DNA from: Scedosporium boydii
Taxonomy: Eukaryota; Ascomycota; Sordariomycetes; Microascales; Microascaceae
Direction of reading: 5' to 3'
Assembly (NCBI GenBank): GCA_002221725.1
Contig: NJFT01000170.1
Coordinates: forward strand, 1-64,000
Length of the DNA: 64,000 nucleotides
The translations under genes were made by a program, and so were the position numbers. Positions 1-9,488 of this stretch are shown here, piece after piece. Every line of letters begins with the position of its first letter. Within the stretch, counting starts at the first letter, position 1. The notes beneath the pieces were generated by a model, which saw only the letters and a list, made by a program, of their open reading frames with translations, ran no database searches and had not been told where the DNA came from.

Positions 1-37
1 TCCCTTCCCCCTTCTCCCTTCCCCCTTCTCCCCGACC

Positions 38-1471
38 ATGGATGTGTATCCCCGCGCTGATGGCGACGGCCAAGAGGCGGTTTATAATTCCTACTTTGAG
101 GAACTTCAACAAGAATTCGACGACCAGTCCGTGCTCTGTCTCGTACGGGTCGCTGTTCAATTTGCCACAGGGCAATCAACACTCGAGCAGTATCTCGATG
201 ATATCCTTGCCCACTTGAGAGAGGACGGTCCACGACATGCCTACGACATCCCAAGTCCGTTTGGCGAGTTCTACTTGGAGCTTGACTTGATTGGGGGTGC
301 TGTGAAAGCACGCATGTTCACCCTGGGGTTCGTCCCACTTTCTGAACAAGGTACGGCCCGAACCCTTCCACCCGAGCGATGATCCCTCGTGAACGTGGGA
401 CGCCACCAACACCAGGTTTCATTTCTTGAGGCATTTTCCCTCCCTTTCTTTTACCCACTTCCACTTGGGTTAACATCACTCCTTCGTTTTACAGAGTGGG
501 GTATTCTCAGAAAAGCAGCTTATCTCGCTTACACGACAGGCGACCCTGTCGAATTTGATCAACAAAGTCAGGATCAGAGTCTGGAGCTGTCCAGACTCTC
601 CCCTGAAAGTGTGGATGTTCTAGCCATTATTTGCTATGCCCGCAGGCACGTGAAACTTCTCCCCCACTTGCTTGGCATGTTCCCGGCCGTTCCGGAATCG
701 ACGACGTTTGATGCATTCGATACGGTAGTGCTCGAGCCTCGGTTGAACCCGTATCTCAACCGCTGGGAGCATTCGAAAAAGGGAAGGATGGAGTTCATGA
801 CAATCGAGGCGCAGCTGTGGACTGCTATCTTGAATGCGGGCTGGATCCACGATGCTGCCATACAGGAGATCGGCTACAGGCTACACCGCGAGCTGTACCC
901 TTCCAGCGAGGCTGGAGAGGAGGGCATTCCCTTCGGAACACCCGCTTTCTTCGACTGGATCCAGGCGGTTGCCAACCGTCTCCGTCCTTACGTGGACTTC
1001 GTGGGAACTCTATTGACATGTTGTCGAACTTTAGAGGAGGCTCAGGACGTGGTCGCTGTCTTTCCCCTCGACAAGATATACAACCTCGACAAGATGCGCA
1101 AGGAGCGAGAAGCAGGTGCCCCTCTATTGCGATCAGAGGCTATACCGGTTCTCATTGCGGAGTCCAATCTCCAAGATGAAGCCCTGAAGATTGACATCCT
1201 AAAGCTAGTGTTGGACTGGTATCAAGATGTGGACATGAATGGCACAATGGACCGGTGGGAAGAGTTGAGCCACATGACTTACTTCACCGCTCTCCACAGA
1301 GCAGCGCAGCGGGGAGATGAAGCCCTCGCCCGATTCCTTGTCGAGAAGGGAGCTCAAGTTGACAAGGTTGAGCGACTCTCCGGCTTGACGGCGAGCGGGT
1401 TCGCGAGAAAGGAGGGCCATGAAACGCTGGCGGTGTGGCTTGAAAACCAACCGACGGCGCACGAAGGATGA
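38..1471 (+). CDS. Ankyrin-repeat C-terminal protein, 429 aa
   Basis: Two exons, 38-350 and 495-1471, are joined across a 144-nt intron (GTACGG..TTTACAG). The intron keeps frame but contains an in-frame stop, so it must be removed. The first ~350 residues match no family I recognise. The last ~70 residues contain about two ankyrin units; the clearer one starts TALHRAAQRGDEALARFLVE. Ankyrin stacks are protein-binding surfaces, so a scaffold or recognition role is inferred rather than seen. The start follows a pyrimidine-rich leader typical of fungal 5' UTRs. The frame stays open to the window edge, so an upstream extension cannot be excluded. The gene is convergent with the secreted orphan downstream. 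Confidence 0.7.
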
Positions 1472-1786
1472 GGATGATTCAGGAAGAATTGGAAGCTGAC
1501 ATCGGAGTCGTGTAATGAGAAAGCCATCACTATGACTAATGCCAAGACCAAATCGTATCAGTGTCTCTGAGTGGGAGAGCGCCACCAACATCGCTGACCT
1601 AGGGTGTGTGCATCAAGCACTAAGATGAAGAGAAAGATAAGATCATATTACCAAATCCCTGCAGTAGATTAAGAGTAATCACACCTTTGAAGCAAGCGAC
1701 GAGGGGCTTGTGAAGCATAATCAGGAAAAAGGGCTTCGGCCGAGGTATTGTCTTCAGTGATACCCGCGCATGTTCGGCTTCCACAT
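1472..1786. other. Intergenic, convergent 3' ends
   Basis: The interval lies between two converging genes and presumably holds both 3' UTRs. I see no gene, repeat or RNA in it. Confidence 0.5.
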
Positions 1787-3172
1787 TCAACCAAACCAGT
1801 CTTCGCCAAGGGGCTGCGAGCCGAGGCCGCTGAATTGGCACAGGTCCCTGGCTCTCAATTGAGGTTCCGTGAGAACCGTCGGTTCTGTCGCGTTCCATTC
1901 AGGTCCCATCCGTCCCATCCCCGGACCTAGCTCAGCAGTAAGCTCTTCCCCAAGAGTCCACGTCCTCGTACTAGTAATCCGCCACATCTTCAACGTCCTG
2001 ACGTCAACGGCGATCAACCTGGTCCCGGTCCTAGATTTCCTCGCTAAGACAGGTGCCTCGTGGGACCAGAAGATATTACCCGGCCGCCCTAGACTGTTGC
2101 CATGCGTGGGGTCATACCGTCTCAGCTCAGCGGGGGTTTCCGACATGATGTAAATGTCACCGGAACACGCCTGAGCCATGGCTGTCGACATCTGCTGGAA
2201 ATAACGCGTGGCCGGGCCCACCCCCTTTCGTCCTCCCGCCTCCCACTCCAAATGCTTGAGATATATAGCCCTGAGCCAGTCATCCCTGTTATAGACTGCA
2301 TAGAAGTCATTTACGCCGGGATGACTCAATGAGTCGTGCTTGTTAGGAAATAGATGCTGAGAGTAGAGAGACATGGTCAGTAACTAGGTGTCGATAACGC
2401 TCTCTGGCAGAACATGCAGGTCGATAGGATCGGATGGGACGAAGGGCAGGGACACCGAGGAAGGCAAGGAAGGAGAAAAAGAACAAAAAGAAAAGAAAAA
2501 AGAGAACAGGAAAAAAATTCAAAGAAAAAAAAGAAGAAAAAAACGGGCCGGGTTAGGATCCGCACGCACCCATATCGTATATCGGATGCGACCGCTCCAA
2601 CACGCCCATTCTGTAGCATCATAGGACAGGCCGTCGCCGTGACTAACGCTCTTCGTATAAAACACGCAAGTATTTCTGAGGGCCGCCTTATCGCCCTTTA
2701 TGTACCTTCTGAAGGTATCGGGCTTCAAGAAGTCTAGGATCGATTCCGCACTATCCATATCAACTGCGCCGCGGCCCTTTTCGGTGCAAAAGATGCAATT
2801 CGCTATCTTAAACGCTGGGCCCAACCTTCGCCAGTCTTCGGGCGGTTCATTGACGCGAGGACGAAGGTCCCGGCGCTCGATCTCGGAGGAATTTGCCACT
2901 GGGTCGGGCCATCGTGCGACGCCGCCCTCCTGCGCGAAGCGTGGGGCTACGGCCAAAGCACGCTTGTTGAACTCGTCCGAGGCGCTTGTGCTCCAAAGGT
3001 ATCGCGGTTCCAGAACGTGGTGAGCAGGGGATAAAGGAATGCCAATTTCTAGCTCTGAGGTCGGCGGAGAGCCTAGATTGCCGATCGCGAACGCCGAGGC
3101 ATGGCCAAAAAGAAGAGAGAGTAGGAGAACATTAATGGCGTAGAGCCAACAAAACCGCTGTGCATCGGTCAT
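1787..3172 (-). CDS. Secreted protein of unknown function, 390 aa
   Basis: Exon 1 is 3172-2570 and exon 2 is 2356-1787, joined in phase 0 across a 213-nt intron. The donor is GTGCGT and the acceptor ACTCTCAG follows a TTACTGAC branch site. The intron contains a long pyrimidine tract (A-rich on the plus strand, 2460-2545). The N-terminus is a classical signal peptide: a short charged end, a hydrophobic stretch of about 18 residues, then ASAFA. The mature part has few cysteines, among them an N-C-x2-C pair (NCIFC), and no family I recognise. Secretion fits an apoplastic or effector-like role, but that is inference. The exon model is phase-consistent and free of stops. Confidence 0.65.
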
Positions 3173-4251
3173 GCCTTTTTTATCACGGTTAACGGGTATT
3201 GGGACCAGATTCTTATTTAGAAGGAAAACCTCTGTGAATTTTCAAAATGAGAGTGACAGTTCCAGAGGGAATGAAATGAACGACTTGCACCGAGATCTTT
3301 CGGCGTTTGGATAAGAGAGAGGACTCTCCTCTTCGAGAAAGATGATGAAAATAATGAGGCACGGTTTTGATAAAAGGTAAAGGGGAGGGAAGGCCAAGGC
3401 CAAAGATGGAAAGGTAGCATTATCACCTTCCACTGTTTCTTGCCCATCATCTTTTCACCCAAAACCCAGGGGCCCATCGACGAGCAATACCGTCAGAGTG
3501 CATCTGCTACTAAATTGGGAATCGTGCCACACTTTCCTCCTCCGATGTTGAAACGAAATGACCGTATTGCCCTTCCGTCTTCCCCTTTCCCCCCCCCCCC
3601 CCTTCCCCCCCGGCAGCCAATGCTTGGCATATTAAAGAACCAGGCCCCGTCTCCCGCAGCATGGCGTGGATAAATGGAGGGCTGCATTGGTGATAACGCG
3701 CCGCATGATACACTCGCCGCCACCTGCGGGTTCTACTAGGCGAGATTACTATCCCTCCATCACACTCTTTTTTCGGTGAGGCACATGGAACCTTCGCCCA
3801 TTTCTGGGCGTTCAAAGCAGAAAGTTTACAGGGGTGCAAGAGCATGATTCCATGTCTTCTTCTCTTTCTCGGATAGCACTTCTGCTTGTGGGAAGATCTA
3901 TTTTTCCATGGCGAGTATCTGTACATCTCTCGGTAACTTGTACTTGTAACTCCATCCTGCTGGTAGGCGCAAATGCCTCAAGGCAAGGTCCACCAGCATC
4001 AGCAGACCAGCTTGTTGTCAATATTATTCTTGCATATGCAAAGCACATATGAAAAACTGTACCTTCGGGTCGAACAATGCTGCTTGGAGGCGGAATGGTC
4101 TGGTCATTCTCGCTTATCGCGGAAATATTGATGATTTGGGGTGTTGTTGTGGATGATATAAGAATGACCCAAAGATAGTGAAAGTGACACGGCAACCCAT
4201 CAAGCCTCGAATTCCCAATTTCTACCGGTCTTTTAAAGATATACTGCAGAT
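3173..4251. other. Intergenic, divergent promoters
   Basis: This 1.1-kb interval separates two divergent genes for secreted proteins. It contains a homopyrimidine tract at 3589-3612 and small open frames with no coding character. No RNA gene was seen. Confidence 0.5.
3589..3612 (+). repeat. Poly-C tract
   Basis: There is a run of 14 C, then TT, then 8 C. It is low complexity in the shared promoter region of the secreted orphan and the LysM gene. Confidence 0.9.
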
Positions 4252-5630
4252 ATGAAAGTGCCCCGTTTTATTCTCACGACGGCATTCTGGGCAGTGTTGG
4301 CCCGGGCCGAGTGGATGGTCGAGCCCCCAACAACCGCAGACCCAAATACCCCAGATGACTGCACCTGGTGGCATATCGCAGAGGCATCAGACACCTGCTC
4401 CTCTATTTCCGATGATTACTTCATAACCGAGCCTTCATTCGTCTCATACGTAAGTCTTTCGATATCTCTCACAGCCGTTCTATATCGTGGAGGTGCATCA
4501 ACGCTCTAACGTACTCCTTTGCCGAGAAATAGAACCCTTCGTTGAGCTCGTCATGCAACCTTATCCAAGGCAACTCCTATTGTGTTGAGAGGAACTGGGG
4601 AATCCCACCCGAGGAGCCAGAGCCCTCCACGACGAGTTCATCGGCACCGCCGTCTACCACCACGGATCCTGGAACCGGCGTAGAGACCCCATCCCCCATC
4701 CAAGACGGCATGACGGAGGATTGCAACGACTTTTATTTCGTAAAGACTGGGGACAGTTGTGCCGTGATTGCCTCGTCGCATCACATTTCCCTCTCTGATT
4801 TCTATGACTGGAACCCAGCCGTCAAGCCTGACTGCACAGGCTTGTGGGCCAACGTCTACGTTTGTGTCGGAACGATTGGCGGCTCCACCCCATCCCCAAC
4901 ACCCACGAGCACGGGACCGCCCGGGAACGGTGTGGTGACACCGACTCCCATCCAGGAGGGAATGACAGGCGAATGTGAAGACTTTTACCTGGTCCAGCCC
5001 GGTGATGGCTGTGCCGTTATCGCGTCTGCACACGGGATTTCTCTTTCCGACTTTTACGAGTGGAATCCAGCAGTCGGGTCTGACTGCGTTGGTTTGTGGG
5101 CCAACGTCTACGTGTGCGTGGGCATCATCGGTAGCTCTCCTACACCAACCTCGACCACGTCATCAACCACTACCCCAGGCAACGGCATCACGACACCTAC
5201 GCCGACTCAACCCGGTATGGTGGATGATTGCGACACATTTCACTTTGTCGACTCGGGACAAGGCTGTGCTTTCATCGCTGGACAATACCGCATTTCCCTT
5301 TCCGACTTTTATACTTGGAATCCAACCGTTGGCGAGAACTGTGGAGGCTTGTGGGCCAACGTATACGTGTGCGTCGGTGTAATTGGGGGCTCCCCTCCCG
5401 AACCGACGCCGACGCAACCTGGAAACGGAATCATAACGCCGACACCGGTCCTTCCCGGGATGGTGGACGACTGTGACGTGTTTTACAAGGTCGAGGCTGG
5501 CGATGGATGCTGGGACCTGGCAACAGCAGCCGGTATTAGTTTGGCTGACTTTTATGCGTGGAACCCACAGGCTGCGCCGGATTGTGCCGGGCTGTGGGTT
5601 GGATACTACGTGTGCTTGTCTCGATTGTAG
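4252..5630 (+). CDS. Secreted five-LysM protein, 431 aa
   Basis: Exon 1 is 4252-4449 and exon 2 is 4533-5630; the intron is 83 nt, GTAAGT..AAATAG, phase 0. A short signal peptide (MKVPRFILTTAFWAVLARA) precedes a divergent LysM at about residues 35-85. Four similar LysM domains follow, starting near residues 126, 212, 297 and 378. Each reads D/E-C-x-F-Y/H-x-V, then C-A-V-I-A, ISLSDFY-x-WNP, a Cys and LWANVYVC. Each has the paired cysteines usual for fungal LysM. The linkers are Ser/Thr/Pro-rich (T-P-T-P, S-T-T-S) and probably O-glycosylated. LysM binds chitin or chitooligosaccharides. In plant-associated fungi such proteins mask chitin or protect hyphae. There is no catalytic domain, TM segment or GPI signal, so a LysM effector or wall-binding protein is the best call. 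Confidence 0.85.
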
Positions 5631-6178
5631 GGTTATGCCATGGTTCCTTAAGGACAATCTATCGTGATCAAGGCCAAGGACTAGCTGGCGACGTAGAACT
5701 AATGCGAGATCTACCATTCTTATTAAAGGTTCGTATAACTATGATCACTGGTATGACGCAGACAGCAACAGGTTTTTGTGACTGGTAAAATATGGTATAT
5801 TAGCGTGAAAGGAATGACTGCTCAAAAGGTGTAAGTAGTATAAGTGATATAAGTAAGAGTCGAGAGAAGCATTTTGGGGAAAGTAGAGGCACGTTTGATA
5901 TTTTGGTATATATATATATATACACCAGATCATCTAATATTGACCCGGAGAGCTCTACATTGTCAGTCTGGAGGATAATATCCCCTCCAATATGTAGTAT
6001 GAGACTGGACACCCAGCACACATGAGAGGTTGCATTGTCACCGTCTCCCATTCACCACGGTTCCAGGCATGGGATCGTGGCAGTCTCTTAGTGGGGACGT
6101 TGAAAATCAAGGAGCAGTGGAACAGTAAGTGGAATATGAGCAGCGTTGGGAAGGCAAAGTAATCACCAATCGCAGGAA
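5631..6178. other. Intergenic upstream of tRNA
   Basis: The interval contains a (TA)8 microsatellite at 5907-5922. No coding sequence was recognised. Confidence 0.5.
5907..5922 (+). repeat. (TA)8 microsatellite
   Basis: A perfect TA dinucleotide run lies about 260 nt upstream of the tRNA gene. Confidence 0.9.
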
Positions 6179-6260
6179 GCCCGTATAGCTCAGTGGTAGA
6201 GCGCATCACTAGTAAAGCCAGTGAATGATGAGGTCCCTGGTTCGATCCCAGGTGTGGGCA
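6179..6260 (+). tRNA. tRNA-Thr (anticodon AGT) with a 10-nt intron
   Basis: A full cloverleaf can be drawn. The 7-bp acceptor stem pairs GCCCGTA with TGTGGGC (two G-U pairs) and has discriminator A. The D stem is GCTC/GAGC with loop AGTGGTA. The anticodon stem pairs CATCA with TGATG. The variable loop is 5 nt, and the T arm is CCTGG-TTCGATC-CCAGG. The sequence between the anticodon-stem halves is 17 nt, ten more than a normal 7-nt loop. The extra bases begin at the canonical nuclear-tRNA intron position, one base 3' of the anticodon. With U33 before it, the anticodon reads AGT (Thr). The A box TAGCTCAGTGG and B box GGTTCGATCC are present. T runs at 6271 and 6296 can serve as Pol III terminators. 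Confidence 0.93.
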
Positions 6261-6784
6261 GAGATTTCTCTTTTCGGGCAGTGTCACCGATTCACTTTTT
6301 TTAGTTTCTTGATTTTTTTCACCCTTCCTAATACTTTTCGAGGAGAATACAGTTTTCTCGTAGAGCCTGTAAAGGCCCGCAATTAGGACTGTGGATTTTC
6401 AAGAGGCCGCAGTTTCTCAGCGTTGTCAACAATTGCCCAATTTTCCTGAGAAAGAAGCCAGGAGGCGCTGAGAATCCAAGGAAGGCCCTTAAGACAAGAA
6501 CGCATTGAAATGTCTCGAGCGGATTAAGTTTAACTGATGCCGGCATTAGAGTAGTTAGTTGGAGGCGCATGTGTTCTCTTCACTCCGATTGCAAGCTCGT
6601 CTAACATCTCTTAGAATTGCTTTGGGCTCGGAATGGATTCTTCCGCCTTCTCTTCTATCATTGCGACCTTAGTCCCGAGAACATAAAAGTGGACCCTTTG
6701 AAGAGGTCTCTCGATGTCGCTGATTGAGGCTGGAATTGTTCCCGGTGAATGGATAAGGACCGCTAACCCCATTTTCCCTCCGTT
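6261..6784. other. Intergenic, tRNA to caspase-like gene
   Basis: The interval holds Pol III terminator-like T runs near 6271-6274 and 6296-6302. The remainder is probably the 3' UTR of the minus-strand caspase-like gene. No other gene was seen. Confidence 0.45.
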
Positions 6785-8095
6785 TCAGTTGAACTTGGTC
6801 GGCAGATAGATGTCCTTCGCAGGGTGCAGCGGCTGGAGTTGGTGCCACGAAATCTGCGACATGAGTCCGGAGCTGCCCTGATTCCAAAACGTCAGTGTCT
6901 TCTGGTGGTTCCTGGTTTCTATAAGCTTCTGCGTTAGGGTAACCAATTCCGAAGTCTTCAAGGGCACCGTATCATCCGCGTCTCGATGCAAGCGAAAGAT
7001 CTCGCACATGGCCGGGATCATGCCACTGATACATGTAGACTCCCATGCACATGCAGATATCAAGTGCTTGGCTCCTGTCGTGCAATCGAAAGATGCTGCT
7101 CCGAAGTCCAGACCCGATGTGGCCGCCCCTGAGTGACAGCAGTCAAAGATGAGAAGAACGTTGCCGCCGGCTTCCATGATAATGTCTCTGATCGAAGCCC
7201 AAGTGAAGATACTGGGACTTGCTTCTCGACTAAATCAGATCAATGTGTCAGAATCTTGTTCCAAATGAGGCTTTAGCATCAACTTGGTCTCTGCCGATGT
7301 TGAAAGTAGTCTTAAGAGGCTGAGGAACACGGACCCATCAAATGCATCAAATGCAGGGCGCTGGTAGCCATCAGAAGAGCCATATCCCGAGAAGACAAGC
7401 CCCAGGCTATGATCGGAGCCGCCATGTCCCGAGTAGACGAGAATGAGCAAGGAATCCGGTCCGGCCTTACGCACAAACTGGCGAACGCGCTGTTGGACGT
7501 GGAGTTGAGACTGGCCGCTAGGGATCTTGAATCCCTCGATATCATACCCACTCCCCCCAAACGCTAGCCAGATGGAGTCTTCTTCGGTCTTGATATCCTT
7601 GGCGGGAAGGTCAGTCTCGGCCCACGACATGACGAGCACATGGCCGCGCTTGCATTCATTGGTTTCAAACGCAAGCCTAAACTGCTGTTCTCGATACCGC
7701 TCAAACTCGTTCCCGCGACGCCTAGAGATGGCCGAGGTTGTTGCATCTCCCAGGCCGCTACGGAGCGTGATAACGTCGCCGTTGCTCACGGTGTGTTCGG
7801 TGATGGGATCCCGGAGTCGAGTTATTTCACTGTCATGATGCAAATGGTGTTGGTCTCCGCTTCGGACGCCTGTCCTTTGCGCAACGAGATCTCGAAGGTC
7901 GCTGAGTGTCGTGAATGGCTCAATCGTGAAGGTTTCGGTCGGGGCATCACCGTCAGACAGGAAGCTAAAATCCTCGAAGTCGCTCTCGTCTGAAGTGTTT
8001 TGATCTGTGTCGTCCTCCTCCCCCAGGGTATCGTTGTTGGCAATCGCAAGGTTGCCAATGAGCCTGCCTATTAGCCCGAGGTCCATCTCGAACAA
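6785..8095 (-). CDS. Caspase-fold (C14-like) protein with N-terminal ubiquitin-like domain, 418 aa
   Basis: Exon 1 is 8095-7284 and exon 2 is 7229-6785. The 54-nt intron (GTTGAT..TTTAG, branch CTGAC) is phase-consistent. Residues ~54-114 line up with ubiquitin along their whole length: a LSDLRDLVAQRTG helix, a central DQHHL segment, and the closing VSNGDVITLRSG strand. Residues ~150-320 are a caspase p20-like core. The catalytic His lies in LVYSGHGG (H224) and the Cys in IFDCCHSG (C302). Between UBL and protease is a charged helical stretch of ~30 residues. The family is a cysteine peptidase fold used in cell-death or processing roles. The length exceeds a bare caspase domain because of the fusion. 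The gene is head to head with an NLR, with 1.4 kb between the starts. Confidence is high for the caspase fold and fairly high for the UBL; biological function is inferred. Confidence 0.82.
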
Positions 8096-9488
8096 TGTCT
8101 TTCAGTCGCTCTTAGTGAAGCAGGTGCAAGAATTGAAGGGTTCACGAAGGCGCCGCCCATGTGCGTTTTAAGTCCGTACGCATACACCCGCCACCCGACT
8201 CGGCCCCCAACTGATCACAATTTTCGCTCACCTTAGACCCTCACAGCCGCTTTTGGATTGAGCTCATACCACAGGCCAAGAAAGAGTCGGCAAGCATCGG
8301 ATTCAGAGACCAATCGCATTCTTGTAGCTTCATTCTTTCAGCGTGGCGAATATCCCAAAAGTCATCACACTACTAGTTTAGCAAGCCCGAGTGGTTATGT
8401 TCAGCCCGTCCCGTATCGCATAATACGCATTTTCTTAGCAAGTGGCTGAAGACGACTTCCTTCCAGTGGTTTACCTCTTGCCTTTTCTTGCCTTTTCTTG
8501 GGGTTATCAGCCCACCACAAAGCTTCCACCCATAGAGTCGCTACGGAGTACTCCGCATTTTTCAAAAGGAAGTTTTGAATGGATAAACAGGAAATTCTAG
8601 ACTAGGTACGCAGATATATCTTTCCCCCTAACCTTGAATATGTCCGCTTTGGGCGGCGACGATGCGTCGCAACTTGCCCCGGATTCTCAAGACTTCATCT
8701 CTGAAGATATATATTCAGGTATAGTATCCTACGCCTTATATATAACGTCAGCTAAACGCTCTTTCGGCAAACGCTGGGCTTCAGGGTACCAGCCGTCTAT
8801 ATATTCTTCGTCTTGTCCCAGATGGCCTCGATTTGGTTTAAATCAGGGCTGCAAGGCGGCCAGCTAAGAACCGGAATGCTGCGAAGAAGGTTATCATTTC
8901 TTGCCTCAATCTCACGGTGGCCAGGGATGTCATCGTGCTGAAATCGAAGATGCCGGTTGAGCTGATGCGGTTCGTCTACTAGCGGCATAAATTCTTATTA
9001 GCTACGAGTCGCATGATGCCCGTGCAGGCTGCGAAGCGAGACAGTTATTTACTGCTGGAAGCAAAGTAATCTATGCGTACAATTATCAGCTTCTCCTTTG
9101 GGACGTGTTGGTGGCTGCAAAGCAGGTGGTCTGATGCGGTCATCCCATTTATGTCTTCTGGGCTGGCATGCTTTCAACACTTTGCTCAATCGCTTGGAGA
9201 CATTCTCCATCAGGCCACCACGGCCGGCCAGCCTGCTCCGTATACGACATGTAGCAAAACATATGAGGCAGCCGGTACACGCTCTTAAATGGTCATTAGA
9301 ACCTTTTCTGTGGGACATTGTTCGTCTATGCATTCGGATGCCTCCATGAACCGCACTGAAAACACGCCCTTTACTTCTGACCAACCCGGATCGGGAATCT
9401 GCTCTCATGGTACTATGCTGGTTCAACTCTCAATTACTGTGAAACAAAGACAGATGATAGCTGACACTTAGTTAGGCTCGAAGAAGCG
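8096..9488. other. Divergent promoter region with transposon relic
   Basis: This 1.4-kb region lies between the caspase-like gene and the NLR. It holds a decayed Tc1-type transposase at about 8738-8990. The part from 9000 to 9430 may contain further degraded transposase sequence on the minus strand, but no frame there is convincing. A short CCTTTTCTTG tandem sits near 8480-8502. Confidence 0.5.
8738..8990 (-). pseudogene. Tc1/mariner-type DDE transposase relic
   Basis: On the minus strand, one frame reads a decayed FQ-x-D-x-x-PGH motif and then SWPPCSPDLNQIEAIWD. This is the hallmark WPP-SPDLNPIE-W segment of fungal Tc1-type transposases. About six codons later that frame stops. The adjacent frame continues with transposase-like sequence (WYPEAQRLPKERLADVI) to a stop at 8738. 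A frameshift has therefore split the C-terminal part. The N-terminal two thirds and terminal repeats are not recognisable. It is inactive. Confidence 0.75.

Noticed and set aside
351..494. In-frame 144-nt intron of the first gene as retained coding sequence
   Set aside because: An in-frame TGA at 380-382 stops translation, so retention would truncate the protein.
2377..2624. Open frames through the purine/pyrimidine tract near 2.5 kb
   Set aside because: The Lys/Arg/Glu or Phe repeats result from a low-complexity intronic tract. The tract fits the polypyrimidine stretch of the minus-strand intron.
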